NCBI GenBank assembly: GCA_022824545.1
Contig: JAJDZR010000266.1
Span: 1 to 48,812 of the forward strand
Length of the DNA: 48,812 bases
Direction: 5' to 3'
DNA from: Chloroflexota bacterium
GTDB lineage: Bacteria; Chloroflexota; UBA11872; UBA12225; JAJDUF01
In this document: positions 34,801-44,491 of the stretch, in pieces
Numbering within the stretch: position 1 is the first letter of the stretch
Layout of the letters: each line of letters starts with the position of its first letter
Translations under genes and position numbers: made by a program
Notes under the pieces: model-generated
Told to the model about the DNA's origin: nothing
Database searches by the model: none
What the model saw: only the letters and a program-made list of their open reading frames with translations

Positions 34801-35376
34801 TTAGCCAAGACGTTTCAGGAGCAGCGTATGGGCCACAACGTCCTGTCGCAGCAGCGGCCGCCGCCGCTCGATGTGCTCGCGGAGGCGCGTTTCGATGGCG
34901 AAGAGGAGTGCTTGGTCCGGATCGGCGCACCGGGCGGGGAGGCCCTCCAGCGTTGACTTGAACTGCGTTGGCCCAGCGTCGAGCTTATCGGCCACAAAGA
35001 TGAGCTTCGTGAGCACGCTGGCGTCCGGCTGCGGCACCGAATGGTACTTGATCGCGTCCAGGACGCTGCGGTCCGTTTCTCCGAAGCGCTGCCAGGATAC
35101 CACCGCGCCAGCCGGGCCATGCCAGCCGAGATCAGCAGCCTCCTCCCAGCGGGATGGCAGTATCAATGCGCGTTGCTCTACGCGACTCAACTCACGCGCG
35201 CAGTCGTGGAGCCAAGCGGCTCGCAGCACCGGCTCATGGTCGAGGTCCCACAACTCCGCCAGATGGCCGGCGATGGCTGCTACCCGCTCGACGTGTGCAA
35301 ACCGCGAGCGACTGAGCCGGGCCGCCAACGCCGCCCGTACATCCTCAATCCCGCCGGCATCGAGCGCATCATTCAT
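34801..35376 (-). CDS. yqeK: HD domain protein, YqeK-like (bis(5'-nucleosyl)-tetraphosphatase family)
   Basis: 'RFAHVERVAAIAGHLAELWDLDHEPVLRAAWLHDCARELSRVE', 'AIKYHSVPQPDASVLTKLIFVADKLDAG'. Confidence 0.88.
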   Translation of the reverse strand: MNDALDAGGIEDVRAALAARLSRSRFAHVERVAAIAGHLAELWDLDHEPVLRAAWLHDCARELSRVEQRALILPSRWEEAADLGWHGPAGAVVSWQRFGETDRSVLDAIKYHSVPQPDASVLTKLIFVADKLDAGPTQFKSTLEGLPARCADPDQALLFAIETRLREHIERRRPLLRQDVVAHTLLLKRLG

Positions 35377-35445
35377 GGTCGGCTGCCTTCCACATGATCT
35401 TGACATAACAGGATATACGATCCGACAACGGCGCAGACCTGACAG

Positions 35446-35937
35446 TCACTCGTCGCCAGGCTCTTCGGCGATGGGCAGCGCCTCATCGGGCGGGATCGCC
35501 TTCCAGTCCCACTCCCGCGCCGCGCCAAGTTGGGCGATGGCTGCCTGCAATGGTCCATCGGTAGTGATAAGCGGGGCTTGCTGGTGGATCGCGAGCTGCA
35601 AGAAGTCGTGGTCGTCTTTCTTGACTTGCTGCCGACATTCGGCATCAAGGTCCGGCAGATCGGCTTCCTGAACCCACGGGGACTTGACGGCATTCTGTAG
35701 CACGCCCCGCCAGACGTTTGCCATGATCCCGGCTAAAGGGAAGCTGGACCGACTTTGTTCTACAGCGAGCTTCGACAACTGACGTTGATGGATAGCCTCG
35801 GTCTTGGGCACCCGATGGCAGTTCTTGGCAATAGCCCTGATGACGGCCGCGCAGGTGAGATCATCGTCCTCTTGGTCGTTCGTCCCGGCGACAGCGAATT
35901 GGACTACATTGTGGTCCACGATGAACGTATGCTTCAT
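35446..35937 (-). CDS. PIN-like domain protein (putative nuclease), overlapping the AAA ATPase gene
   Basis: 'TFIVDHNVVQFAVAG', 'DDHDFLQLAIHQQAPLITTDGPLQAAI' resembles PIN acidic motifs; 4-nt overlap with the upstream ATPase gene. Confidence 0.65.
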   Translation of the reverse strand: MKHTFIVDHNVVQFAVAGTNDQEDDDLTCAAVIRAIAKNCHRVPKTEAIHQRQLSKLAVEQSRSSFPLAGIMANVWRGVLQNAVKSPWVQEADLPDLDAECRQQVKKDDHDFLQLAIHQQAPLITTDGPLQAAIAQLGAAREWDWKAIPPDEALPIAEEPGDE

Positions 35938-37241
35938 TTCCGGGTACCCACCGCCCGCAGATAGTCGGTGAGCTGTGCCACGTCAGCATCGAAGAAGCCG
36001 CGCAGGCCCCCCTCGACTTGGCCGCGCGCATTGACCGGCATCGGCGTGACCTGCACCCCCGATCCCTGCGGCTCGAAATAGTACAGCGCGAGGTCGTCAC
36101 CGGAGAGCGTGCCCTTGGCGACTTCCGTGAGCCACGTCGTCAGCAGGTGCTCGCTGTGCGTCGTGATGAGGAGCTGCACGTCACGCGCCGCGGACTCGCG
36201 GGCCAGGAGACGCGCCAGGTCGGCCTGCGCCTTGGGATGCAGGTGCGACTCCGGCTCTTCGATACCGATGCACGCTTGCTTGGGAGCGGTTGCCAACTGA
36301 GTGAGCAGGTGGACGAGGTGCTGCATACCGCCGCCCACGTTGGCAACGCCTCTCCACCCGGTACTATCAAGGCTCTCAATGTGTGCAGCTTGCCTGGGTA
36401 AAGGCTGTACCCGCAGCGGTTGTCCAGTGACCTCCTGCAGCCACTCGCTTACCTGGTCTGCTGTGCCGCTGGGGTCGCGGTAAAGGAGCCGCGTGACAAC
36501 ATCCTGGGCCGACTTGAGCTCATCTGGTATATCCGCGTGGATCGACACTTCCGTCTGCTGCAATCCACGTATGTCAGGAACCAAATGGTAGCTTCGCAGA
36601 AGACTTTTGACAGAATCAATGAAGGCAAGTACTCCCTGCGGGGGTGAGGGTTTAGATGGTGTGGATGACATAGGAAACAATGTGGCAAGCTGTGCTCTTC
36701 TAATGGAATCGGATATCTTGCCTGACGGAGGTTTATAGGCAATGGCCTCACCTATTGACCCAAGCGACTGGAGACGAACTTGGATGTCCTGCCCATTCCG
36801 GGACAGGGAGAGGGTAGCTGGGTCGGGATCCATGTCGCCACGTAGCTCGAGCCTCTCCCCCGGGTGGCGCAGTAAAGCAGTATGATAGAAAAGCTGTCCG
36901 CGAGGTTCAAAAAGGCATTGGTAGGTGACTGGACATACTGATGGTTTGGATGTGGCAGATGACCAGGAGGCGAGGGTGAGCCGACCTTCGACTAGGAAGA
37001 TGCGAGATTGACCATCAGGACTTGCTTCCTGCGACAGCACATCCTTAGCATCCCCTAACTTGACCATGTCGCCGTCCAGTCGCAGTTCAGCCTCGCCGAG
37101 CGACTGCTTCAGGACGGCGAGAAGTTGGAGGACGCTGGACTTGCCGGCGTTGTTCGGGCCGACCAGCACAGTGATCCTGCCGAGATCAAGTGCTACGTCT
37201 TGGAGCCGCTTGAAGCCCCGGATGTGCAGCTTGGTGAACAT
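35934..37241 (-). CDS. AAA family ATPase (OLD/RecF/DUF3696-like)
   Basis: 'MFTKLHIRGFKRLQDVALDLGRITVLVGPNNAGKSSVLQLLAVLKQSL', 'CIGIEEPESHLHPKAQADLARLL', 'VQLLITTHSEHLLTTWL'. Confidence 0.88.
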   Translation of the reverse strand: MFTKLHIRGFKRLQDVALDLGRITVLVGPNNAGKSSVLQLLAVLKQSLGEAELRLDGDMVKLGDAKDVLSQEASPDGQSRIFLVEGRLTLASWSSATSKPSVCPVTYQCLFEPRGQLFYHTALLRHPGERLELRGDMDPDPATLSLSRNGQDIQVRLQSLGSIGEAIAYKPPSGKISDSIRRAQLATLFPMSSTPSKPSPPQGVLAFIDSVKSLLRSYHLVPDIRGLQQTEVSIHADIPDELKSAQDVVTRLLYRDPSGTADQVSEWLQEVTGQPLRVQPLPRQAAHIESLDSTGWRGVANVGGGMQHLVHLLTQLATAPKQACIGIEEPESHLHPKAQADLARLLARESAARDVQLLITTHSEHLLTTWLTEVAKGTLSGDDLALYYFEPQGSGVQVTPMPVNARGQVEGGLRGFFDADVAQLTDYLRAVGTRK

Positions 37242-37316
37242 CGTCTCGACTCCCTCTGCTCCTTGAACGGGAGTCTACCTGCCGCGGCGCGTGGGCGGTA
37301 GCGAGGGCGGCGCGGG

Positions 37317-38150
37317 TCAGGTGTGCCGGACGGAGACGGCGGCGTAGTCGAAGCGGCGGGTCTTGCCCGATGGCTGGCGCACGATTAGCGCGCCGTCCGA
37401 TTCGAGCCGGATGGCCTGCCCGGAGGCGATCCGCTGGTCCGAATGCGCGTCGTGGACCGTGACGGTGCGACCGACCGTTGCACAGCGGGCAGCCCACGCG
37501 CTCAGGACCGCTGGCTGGGGCCGGGTTTCTGCGATCCAACGGTCAAGCTCGCGCAAGAGTCGGATGAGCACGGCACTGCGGTCGGCTGGCTGGCCGGTAA
37601 ACAACTGGATGCTAGTTGCCGCTGCTCGCAGGTCCGGCCGGTCTCGGAAGTCGTCGTTGACATTGAGGCCGACGCCGACGATAGCGTATTGCACCGCCGT
37701 TCCCTGTAGCGAGGCCTCGCAGAGTACGCCACCCAGCTTCCGCTCGCCAACCACGATGTCGTTCGGCCACTTGACTTGCGCCGGCACGTCGGCGGCCCGG
37801 CTGGCCTCCACCGCCGCGATAGCAGTTGCCATACCGAGTCCGGCCAGTTCGGATGGTGCTAGGGCCGGGCGGAGGATCACCGAACAGGCGATGCTCGCTC
37901 GTTCGCGCATGTGCCAGGTGCGGCCGAAGCGTCCGCGCCCGCCAACCTGAGCGTCGGTCGTGACGACGGTCCCGGACGGGTAGCCCTGCTGCGCCAGGCG
38001 GTGCGCGGTGCCGTTGGTAGAGGCCATTCGTGGCTCGTAGATGACGCGCCGGCCGACGAGCCGGCCGGAGCAGGCGGCCGCGACCACCTCGGCATCAAGG
38101 GGCGGCGCCGGCTCCATGTGCAGCGGGCCGGGCGGCGCGGTCATCGCCAC
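37317..38150 (-). CDS. birA: Biotin--[acetyl-CoA-carboxylase] ligase
   Basis: 'TDAQVGGRGRFGRTWHMRERASIACSVILRP', 'VKWPNDIVVGERKLGGVLCEASLQGTAVQYAIVGVGLNVN'. Confidence 0.95.
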   Translation of the reverse strand: MAMTAPPGPLHMEPAPPLDAEVVAAACSGRLVGRRVIYEPRMASTNGTAHRLAQQGYPSGTVVTTDAQVGGRGRFGRTWHMRERASIACSVILRPALAPSELAGLGMATAIAAVEASRAADVPAQVKWPNDIVVGERKLGGVLCEASLQGTAVQYAIVGVGLNVNDDFRDRPDLRAAATSIQLFTGQPADRSAVLIRLLRELDRWIAETRPQPAVLSAWAARCATVGRTVTVHDAHSDQRIASGQAIRLESDGALIVRQPSGKTRRFDYAAVSVRHT

Positions 38151-38168
38151 TGCGCCTTGCTGCGGTAC

Positions 38169-38393
38169 CTAGCCGGTGACGATGAGGACGACCAGCGAGA
38201 GCAGGATGAACAGCGCGCCGAGGACAATAGTGAAGTTGAAGAGCACTTTGTCGAAGCCGCGCCGGGTGGAGAAGACCGAGGCATCGCTGGATCCGAAGGC
38301 GCTGCCGAGCGTAGCACTCTTGACTTGGAGCAATACGACCACCACCATCGTTACCGAGAGTACGATCATTGCGATGTGCAAGATGCTCGCCAT
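38169..38393 (-). CDS. secG: Preprotein translocase subunit SecG
   Basis: 'MASILHIAMIVLSVTMVVVVLLQVKSATLGSAFGSSDASVFSTRRGFDKVLFNFTIVLGALFILLSLVVLIV'. Confidence 0.92.
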   Translation of the reverse strand: MASILHIAMIVLSVTMVVVVLLQVKSATLGSAFGSSDASVFSTRRGFDKVLFNFTIVLGALFILLSLVVLIVTG

Positions 38394-38440
38394 TATGCTT
38401 TTCCCTGAAGTGCTACTTCCGCTTCAGCAGTAGTATAGCA

Positions 38441-39223
38441 CTACGGCAGCGCGGCCTCGGCAGCAGCGATGATCGCGGCGAACTCGTCGGCCTTGAGACT
38501 TGCACCACCTACCAGCGCGCCGTCAATCTCCGGCTCGGCCAGCAGCGGCGCGGCGTTTGCCGCTGCCACGCTGCCGCCGTACTGAATGCGGACTCGCTCC
38601 GCAGCCGCAGCACCCCACGTATCGGCGACGGCGGCGCGGATTGCGCCGATCATCGAATTGGCGTCCGCAGCCGTTGCAGCGTGGCCGGTGCCAATCGCCC
38701 AGATGGGTTCGTAGGCGATCACGACCGAGCCAACCGCGTCGGCGGACAGGTCTTGCAGGCTCCCGGTAATCTGAGCCGTGACGAAAGCCGCACCGGTGCC
38801 GGCTTCGTAATGCTCCAGGCTCTCTCCGACGCAGACGATGGGCGTCAGTCCGCGGGCGAGCGCGTGGGCGGCTTTCGCCCGCACGAAAGCGTTGTCCTCG
38901 CCGAAATACCCGCGACGCTCCGAGTGCCCGACAATGACGTATTGGCAGAGTGCCGCCAGCATTGACGCCGATACCTCGCCGGTATACGCGCCGGAGTCGG
39001 CCGGGTAGCAGTTCTGCGCGCCAATGCCGATGGCAGCACCCTCTACGGCCGCGGCCACCGCTGCGAGCGAGAGAAACGGTGGACAGAGCACGACCTCGGT
39101 CCGGAAGTCGGGGCGGCTCGCCATCGCTCCGCGGACCTGCGTAGCGAGGTCCGCCGCCTCCGTCACCGTAGTATTCATCTTCCAGTTGCCGGCGATGATC
39201 GGCCGGCGTACAGCACTGACCAT
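38441..39223 (-). CDS. tpiA: Triosephosphate isomerase
   Basis: 'RRPIIAGNWKMNTTVTEA', 'VIVGHSERRGYFGE', 'VVIAYEPIWAIGTGHAATAADAN', 'RVRIQYGGSV'. Confidence 0.98.
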   Translation of the reverse strand: MVSAVRRPIIAGNWKMNTTVTEAADLATQVRGAMASRPDFRTEVVLCPPFLSLAAVAAAVEGAAIGIGAQNCYPADSGAYTGEVSASMLAALCQYVIVGHSERRGYFGEDNAFVRAKAAHALARGLTPIVCVGESLEHYEAGTGAAFVTAQITGSLQDLSADAVGSVVIAYEPIWAIGTGHAATAADANSMIGAIRAAVADTWGAAAAERVRIQYGGSVAAANAAPLLAEPEIDGALVGGASLKADEFAAIIAAAEAALP

Positions 39224-39328
39224 GGTGAATACTCCTCGTGCCTTACTGCTGTCTCTCCGGCGCGGGCCAGGGTCCAGCGGCGAAAGGTGGATGCCCGCTT
39301 TGGCGGAAATGACGGATGGGTATTGGAC

Positions 39329-40522
39329 TCAGTGGTGGAAGAGCCGCACTCCTGTCAGCGCCATCACCATACCGTATTTGTCGCAGGCGGTGATTACCGG
39401 CTCGTCGCGGAGCGAGCCGCCGGGTTGGGCCACATACTCCACGCCGCTCGCGCTCGCGCGGTCAATGTTGTCGCGGAACGGGATGAAGCCGTCCGAGCCG
39501 AGCGCCACGCCGGTGAGTCCTTGGAGCCAGGTCTGCTTCTCGTCCGCGTTGAGACGCTGGGGAACGACACGAAAGGATTCGCGCCAGACGTGCGCCTCGG
39601 CCGGAGTCAGCGTGTCGAGGAGATATTGGTCTATGGCATTGTCGCGGTCCGGGCGGCGCAGGCCGCGGCGGAAGCGGAGGTCCAGGACGGCCGGATGCTG
39701 GCGCAGGTACCAGGTGTCGGCTTTGGTCGCCGCCAAGCGCGTGCAGTGGATACGCGACTGCTGGCCGGCGCCCATGCCGATCACTTGCCCGTCAACGGCC
39801 AGGCAGACCGAGTTGGACTGGGTGTACTTCAGCGCAATCAGCGCCACGAGCAGGTCGCGGATCGCCGTTGCCGGGAGGTCGCGCCGCTGCGTGACGACGT
39901 TCTCCAGGTCCTGGGCGCTTGCCAGATGCGCGTTGCGCTGCTGCTCCAGCATGATGCCGAACACGTGGCGGCTTTCCGTGTCGGACGGCGTATAGCTCGG
40001 GTCTATCTCGACCACGTGGTACTTGCCACCCCTCTTGCGGCGGAGGATGGCAAGGGCCGCCGGTGCGTAACCCGGCGCAATCACCCCGTCGGACACCTCG
40101 CGCCCGATCAGGCGTGCGGTTGGCTCATCCACCGGATCGCTCAACGCGATCCAATCGCCATACGACGACACACGGTCGGCGCCCCGCGCGCGGGCATAGG
40201 CCGTCGCCAGCGGCGAAAGCTCCAGGTCCGCGACAAAATAGGCGCGGGCGAGCGTCTCGCTGAGAGGCACCGCCACGGCCGCGCCCGCCGGACTGACGTG
40301 CTTGAACGAGGCAGCGGCCGGCAGGTCCAGCGCAGCGCGTAGCTCCTGCACGAGTTGCCAGGAGTTGAAGGCGTCGAGCAGATTGATGTAGCCGGGGCTG
40401 CCGGCCAGCACCGTGATCGGCAACTGTCCCGACAGGGCCGCGGCGCGGGCCGGCGTCTGATGGGGGTTGCAGCCGTACCGGAGCGTCAGCTCGCGGGGGT
40501 TCATGCCGGTGTCGGTATCCAT
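39329..40522 (-). CDS. Phosphoribosylaminoimidazolecarboxamide (AICAR) formyltransferase domain protein lacking the IMP cyclohydrolase domain
   Basis: 'LTLRYGCNPHQTPARAAAL', 'SFKHVSPAGAAVAVPLSE', 'SYGDWIALSDPVDEPTARLIGREVSDGVIAPGY', 'LKYTQSNSVCLAVDGQVIGMGAGQQSRIHCTRLA'. Confidence 0.9.
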   Translation of the reverse strand: MDTDTGMNPRELTLRYGCNPHQTPARAAALSGQLPITVLAGSPGYINLLDAFNSWQLVQELRAALDLPAAASFKHVSPAGAAVAVPLSETLARAYFVADLELSPLATAYARARGADRVSSYGDWIALSDPVDEPTARLIGREVSDGVIAPGYAPAALAILRRKRGGKYHVVEIDPSYTPSDTESRHVFGIMLEQQRNAHLASAQDLENVVTQRRDLPATAIRDLLVALIALKYTQSNSVCLAVDGQVIGMGAGQQSRIHCTRLAATKADTWYLRQHPAVLDLRFRRGLRRPDRDNAIDQYLLDTLTPAEAHVWRESFRVVPQRLNADEKQTWLQGLTGVALGSDGFIPFRDNIDRASASGVEYVAQPGGSLRDEPVITACDKYGMVMALTGVRLFHH

Positions 40523-40656
40523 CTCGACTCAGTACGCCTTCCGTAAGGGTAGCTCTTATAGTATCGGTTCTCCTATGGTATCCCCGCTCTGCAGGGGCAC
40601 AGCGTATTCCCTCCCCCGTCGCGACGGGGGAGGGCGAGGGAGGGGGGCCAATGCCA

Positions 40657-41382
40657 TTAGCCACTGGCCACTGGCGGACCGGGGGGCGTAGTGCCCCCGC
40701 CGCGCCGCTCGGCCAAGACGGTCGTTACGTCGGACGGAGTCATGCCCTGCTCGGCCAACAGCACTAGGGTATGAAACCAGAGATCGGCAACTTCATGGGC
40801 CACTTGCGCTCGGTCGTAGTTTTTGGCGGCGATGATGACCTCGGCAGCCTCCTCACCGACCTTCTTTGCGATCCGGTCGAGGCCTTGATCGAGCAGCGTC
40901 GCGACGTAGGAGCCGGCCGGCTTGGTCCGCTGCCGCTCCAGGATGACCGCGAAGACGTTATCGAGCACCTCCGTAGCCGCCGCCGTGAGCACCGGCGCCT
41001 CCGCCGACAGCGGCAGCAACTCGGTACCGGCGAGATCGCGGAAGAAGCACCCCGGCCGCCCCGTGTGGCAGGCCGGTCCTTGCGGCTCTACCTCATAGAG
41101 CAGCGAGTTGTCCTCGCAGTTGCGGCGGATGCGCCGCAGCCGCAGAAAGTGCCCGGAGGTGGCGCCCTTGTGCCATAGCTCCTGCCGACTGCGGCTCCAG
41201 AACCAGGCATCGCCGGTGTCGAGCGACCGCTGCACCGCCTCCCGGTTGGCGAAGGCCAGCATGAGCACGTCGCGCGTATGCACGTCCTGCGCGACGACCG
41301 GCACGAGACCCTGAGCGTCGAAGTGCAGGCCCCAGTCCGGCGCGTCGAGCAGTGCTGCCGCCCGCTGGCTCTGTTCGCTCAT
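40657..41382 (-). CDS. hisI: Bifunctional phosphoribosyl-AMP cyclohydrolase / phosphoribosyl-ATP pyrophosphatase
   Basis: HisI '[42 protein letters not shown]' and HisE '[47 protein letters not shown]'. Confidence 0.96.
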   Translation of the reverse strand: MSEQSQRAAALLDAPDWGLHFDAQGLVPVVAQDVHTRDVLMLAFANREAVQRSLDTGDAWFWSRSRQELWHKGATSGHFLRLRRIRRNCEDNSLLYEVEPQGPACHTGRPGCFFRDLAGTELLPLSAEAPVLTAAATEVLDNVFAVILERQRTKPAGSYVATLLDQGLDRIAKKVGEEAAEVIIAAKNYDRAQVAHEVADLWFHTLVLLAEQGMTPSDVTTVLAERRGGGTTPPGPPVASG

Positions 41383-42167
41383 TGGCGTACCGGTACCCCC
41401 TTCGACGCAAGGTGGTCCTTGACTTGCCCAATGGTGAACGTGCCGTAGTGAAACACGGAGGCGGCCAGAACCGCGTGCGCGTGACCCTCGTCGAGTGCCT
41501 GGGAGAAGTGCTCCAGTTTGCCGGCGCCGCCCGATGCGACCACCGGCACTTCGACTGCGTCGCTGATCGTGCGGAGCAAGGGTAGATCGTAGCCGTCGAG
41601 CGTGCCGTCGCCGTCAATGCTGTTCACCACGATCTCGCCGGCGCCTAGCTCCACGCCGCGCTGCGCCCACTCCAGCGCATCAACGTCGGTAGCCACACGC
41701 CCGCCGCGCAGATAGCATTTCCAGCGCAGCCGGTCGTCATCCGGCGTATCATCGGTCCGCTTCACGTCCCGCTTCACGTCCATGGAAAGCACGATGCACT
41801 GGCTGCCGAACCGGTCGGCGCCCTCGGCGATCAACTGCGGGTTGGTCAGCGCCGACGAGTTGATCGAGACTTTGTCGGCACCCGCGCGGAGCATCCGGTG
41901 CATGTCGTCAACCGTCCGCAGGCCGCCGCCGACGGTGAGCGGGATGAACACCTGCTCGGCGGTGCGGCGCACGGCGTCCAGCATGATGTCCCGCTCTTCG
42001 TGGGAAGCGGTGATGTCGTAGAACACCAGCTCGTCGGCGCCTTGCTCGTTGTAGTAGGCCGACAGCTCGGCGGGATCACCGACGTCGCGCCGGTTGATGA
42101 ACTGCACGCACTTGGTGACGCGCCCGTGATGCACGTCGAGGCACGGAATGATCCGTTTCGTAAGCAT
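41379..42167 (-). CDS. hisF: Imidazole glycerol phosphate synthase subunit HisF
   Basis: '[54 protein letters not shown]', '[22 protein letters not shown]'. Confidence 0.97.
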   Translation of the reverse strand: MLTKRIIPCLDVHHGRVTKCVQFINRRDVGDPAELSAYYNEQGADELVFYDITASHEERDIMLDAVRRTAEQVFIPLTVGGGLRTVDDMHRMLRAGADKVSINSSALTNPQLIAEGADRFGSQCIVLSMDVKRDVKRTDDTPDDDRLRWKCYLRGGRVATDVDALEWAQRGVELGAGEIVVNSIDGDGTLDGYDLPLLRTISDAVEVPVVASGGAGKLEHFSQALDEGHAHAVLAASVFHYGTFTIGQVKDHLASKGVPVRQ

Positions 42168-42205
42168 TGTTCGGTGTCCTATCGTCAGCAGTCAGTGTCC
42201 GGTGG

Positions 42206-42952
42206 TCAGTGGTCAGTGCCGGTTGCCGCTCCGGCCGCCGCCGCCTGTGCGTCCTGAAGCGTCATATGGCCCTCGTAGAGCGCCGTCCCGACGATAGCAC
42301 CCTCGCAGCCAGCGGCAGCCAGCGCCCGCACGTGGTCGGTGGTCGTCACGCCACCGGCCGCGATCACCGCGGCCCCGGTCGCTTCCACTAACGCGCGGGT
42401 CGCCACGGTGTTGGGCGCAGTCAGGGTGCCGTCATGGGTGATGTCGGTGTACACAAAGCGCCGCACGCCACGGTTCACTAGCTCGGTGGCCAACTCCTGC
42501 ACTGAGTAGCGGCTCTGCATACGCCAGGCATGCGTCGCCACCACGCCGTCCTTGGCATCGAGCGATACGACAATCTTGTCGGCGCCGAAGCGTTGCACCA
42601 TCGCCTCGGCGAGGTCCGGCGATTTCGCCGCCGCCGTCCCCACCACCACGCGGCTGACCCCGGCACCCAGCGCCGCCGACACGTCGGCTAACGTCCGCAG
42701 CCCCCCTCCGAGCTGCACCGGCACACCGGCCTTGGCGGCCTCGCCGACGATGGCCGTCACGGCGGCGCCGTTGACCGGATGCCCGGCAGCCGCGGCGTCG
42801 AGGTCAACGATGTGGAGGTACTGCGTGCCGGCCGCCAGCCAGCGCGCCGCCGCCGCCGCCGGATCACCATACTGCCTGGCCTGGTCGAAGTCGCCTTGCC
42901 GTAGCTGTACGGCCTGGCCGCCCTTCAGGTCAATAGCCGGTAAGACGAGCAT
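42206..42952 (-). CDS. hisA: 1-(5-phosphoribosyl)-5-[(5-phosphoribosylamino)methylideneamino]imidazole-4-carboxamide isomerase
   Basis: 'MLVLPAIDLKGGQAVQLRQGDF', 'VPVQLGGGLRT', 'FVYTDITHDGTL', 'VIAAGGVTTTDHVRAL'. Confidence 0.96.
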   Translation of the reverse strand: MLVLPAIDLKGGQAVQLRQGDFDQARQYGDPAAAAARWLAAGTQYLHIVDLDAAAAGHPVNGAAVTAIVGEAAKAGVPVQLGGGLRTLADVSAALGAGVSRVVVGTAAAKSPDLAEAMVQRFGADKIVVSLDAKDGVVATHAWRMQSRYSVQELATELVNRGVRRFVYTDITHDGTLTAPNTVATRALVEATGAAVIAAGGVTTTDHVRALAAAGCEGAIVGTALYEGHMTLQDAQAAAAGAATGTDH

Positions 42953-43046
42953 CAGTTGTGTTTCCTCTTGGTTGCCACAGAGCGCACAGAGAGCACCGAG
43001 TATGAGCCGTCCGCTACCTCACTCTCTCAGTGGTTCATCCCCTGCC

Positions 43047-43706
43047 TCAAAATGCTGCGCCTACGGCGGCGGTAGTGAGGGCGGCCTCCGGCAGGCCGTC
43101 CCGGACGATGCAGCTGAAGTTGCGGTACAGCCGCAAGCCGTCTTGGGCGCTTTTCTCCGGGTGGAACTGCGTGGCCATCACGTTGTCCCGGATCACCACG
43201 CTCGCAAACGGGTGGCCATAGTCGGTCTCGCCGGCCACGATGGCGCGGTCCTCGGGATCAGCGTAGTAGGAGTGGACGAAGTAGAAGTGGGAGTTGTCCG
43301 GGATGCCGGCAAAGAGCGGGTGATCGTGGACAAAGCGCACCTGATTCCAGCCCATGTGCGGCACCTTCAGGCCCAGGCCGAAGCGGCGCACCGTGCCGGA
43401 GAAGATGTCCAAGCAGGCCTGCCCGTTGTCCTCGTCGCTGCTGGTCAGGAGCACTTGTAGGCCCATACACACGCCGAGGAACGGTGTGCCCCGCTCGATG
43501 ACCTCGCGGATCACGCGATGGAGGTCGAGCCGCTTCAGGCTCCGCATGATGTCTCCGGCAGCGCCGACGCCGGGGACAATGACTCCGTCTGCTGCGAGGA
43601 TGGTCGGAATATCCGCCGTGATGACCGGCTTCACGCCGACGTGCTCGATTGCCTTGGCCACACTGCGGATATTCCCGGCGTCATAGTCAACGACTACTAG
43701 CTCCAT
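43047..43706 (-). CDS. hisH: Imidazole glycerol phosphate synthase subunit HisH
   Basis: 'VVVDYDAGNIRSVAKAIEHVG', 'FLGVCMGLQVLL', 'VPHMGWNQVRF', 'VMATQFHPEKSAQDGLRLYRNF'. Confidence 0.97.
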   Translation of the reverse strand: MELVVVDYDAGNIRSVAKAIEHVGVKPVITADIPTILAADGVIVPGVGAAGDIMRSLKRLDLHRVIREVIERGTPFLGVCMGLQVLLTSSDEDNGQACLDIFSGTVRRFGLGLKVPHMGWNQVRFVHDHPLFAGIPDNSHFYFVHSYYADPEDRAIVAGETDYGHPFASVVIRDNVMATQFHPEKSAQDGLRLYRNFSCIVRDGLPEAALTTAAVGAAF

Positions 43707-43730
43707 GCGCTTTTCCTCTGATGGATAATC

Positions 43731-44054
43731 CTAGCTCCGGTTAGGCCCCGCGATGCCCAACCTCGCGGCGAGGCACGCACTGGTCAGGCCACGAATACAG
43801 AGTAGCTTGCTCCGCCCCCTGGTGCCACGTACCAGCTCGATTCTACTCTTTGCGATGGCGAGGCGCTGCGCCAAGCACTTAACGAGTGCAGCGTTGGCAG
43901 CGCCATCGGCCGGCGGGGCCGTCACCGCGACTACGAGCTCCCCGGCACGCATACCCCGCACCTCCGTCCGCTTGGCGCGCGGCTGCACGCGGACGGCGAG
44001 CCGGACCGCGCCATGCAGCTCGACCAATGATTGCTCGGTGATGGCGGAGGTCAA
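43731..44054 (-). CDS. DUF167/YggU family protein
   Basis: 'AVRLAVRVQPRAKRTEVRG...LVVAVTAPPADGAANAALVKCLAQRLAIAKSRIELVRGTRGRSKLLCI'. Start placed near the yggT stop (the ORF track runs to 44096); exact start uncertain. Confidence 0.8.
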   Translation of the reverse strand: MTSAITEQSLVELHGAVRLAVRVQPRAKRTEVRGMRAGELVVAVTAPPADGAANAALVKCLAQRLAIAKSRIELVRGTRGRSKLLCIRGLTSACLAARLGIAGPNRS

Positions 44055-44067
44055 GATACTGCCCCGG

Positions 44068-44334
44068 CTAACCACCGGCTCCGGACAGGGTCGCAATCAC
44101 GATACTGCGGACCACCTGTAGCAGGATGATCGCCACAAATGGCGAGAGATCGAGCATCCCAATTGACGGAATGACTCGCCGTAAGGGCACGATGAGCGGG
44201 TCTGTCACATCGCGGAGGATCCGCACGACCGGATGATCGCCTTCAGGCGCAAACCATGAGAGGATGGCGCGTAGGACAATGGCTATGACGAGCGCTTGAG
44301 TCAAGAGATTGATGAAGTTGACCAAGAGTTCCAT
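44068..44334 (-). CDS. YggT family membrane protein
   Basis: 'MELLVNFINLLTQALVIAIVLRAILSWFAPEGDHPVVRILRDVTDPLIVPLRRVIPSIGMLDLSPFVAIILLQVVRSIV'. Confidence 0.92.
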   Translation of the reverse strand: MELLVNFINLLTQALVIAIVLRAILSWFAPEGDHPVVRILRDVTDPLIVPLRRVIPSIGMLDLSPFVAIILLQVVRSIVIATLSGAGG

Positions 44335-44491
44335 GCGGGTCTGCTCCTCTCTCGCATGTGTTTGCATTCCGGCCGGTGGGCGGTTCGCACGGTCAGCCTG
44401 ATACAACCTGCCGCTTGACGAGAGCGACTGTGATGCTTAACGCGCCGAGTCTGCCAGTTCCGGTGAGTGGGTAGAGTCCAGCGGCTGCACG

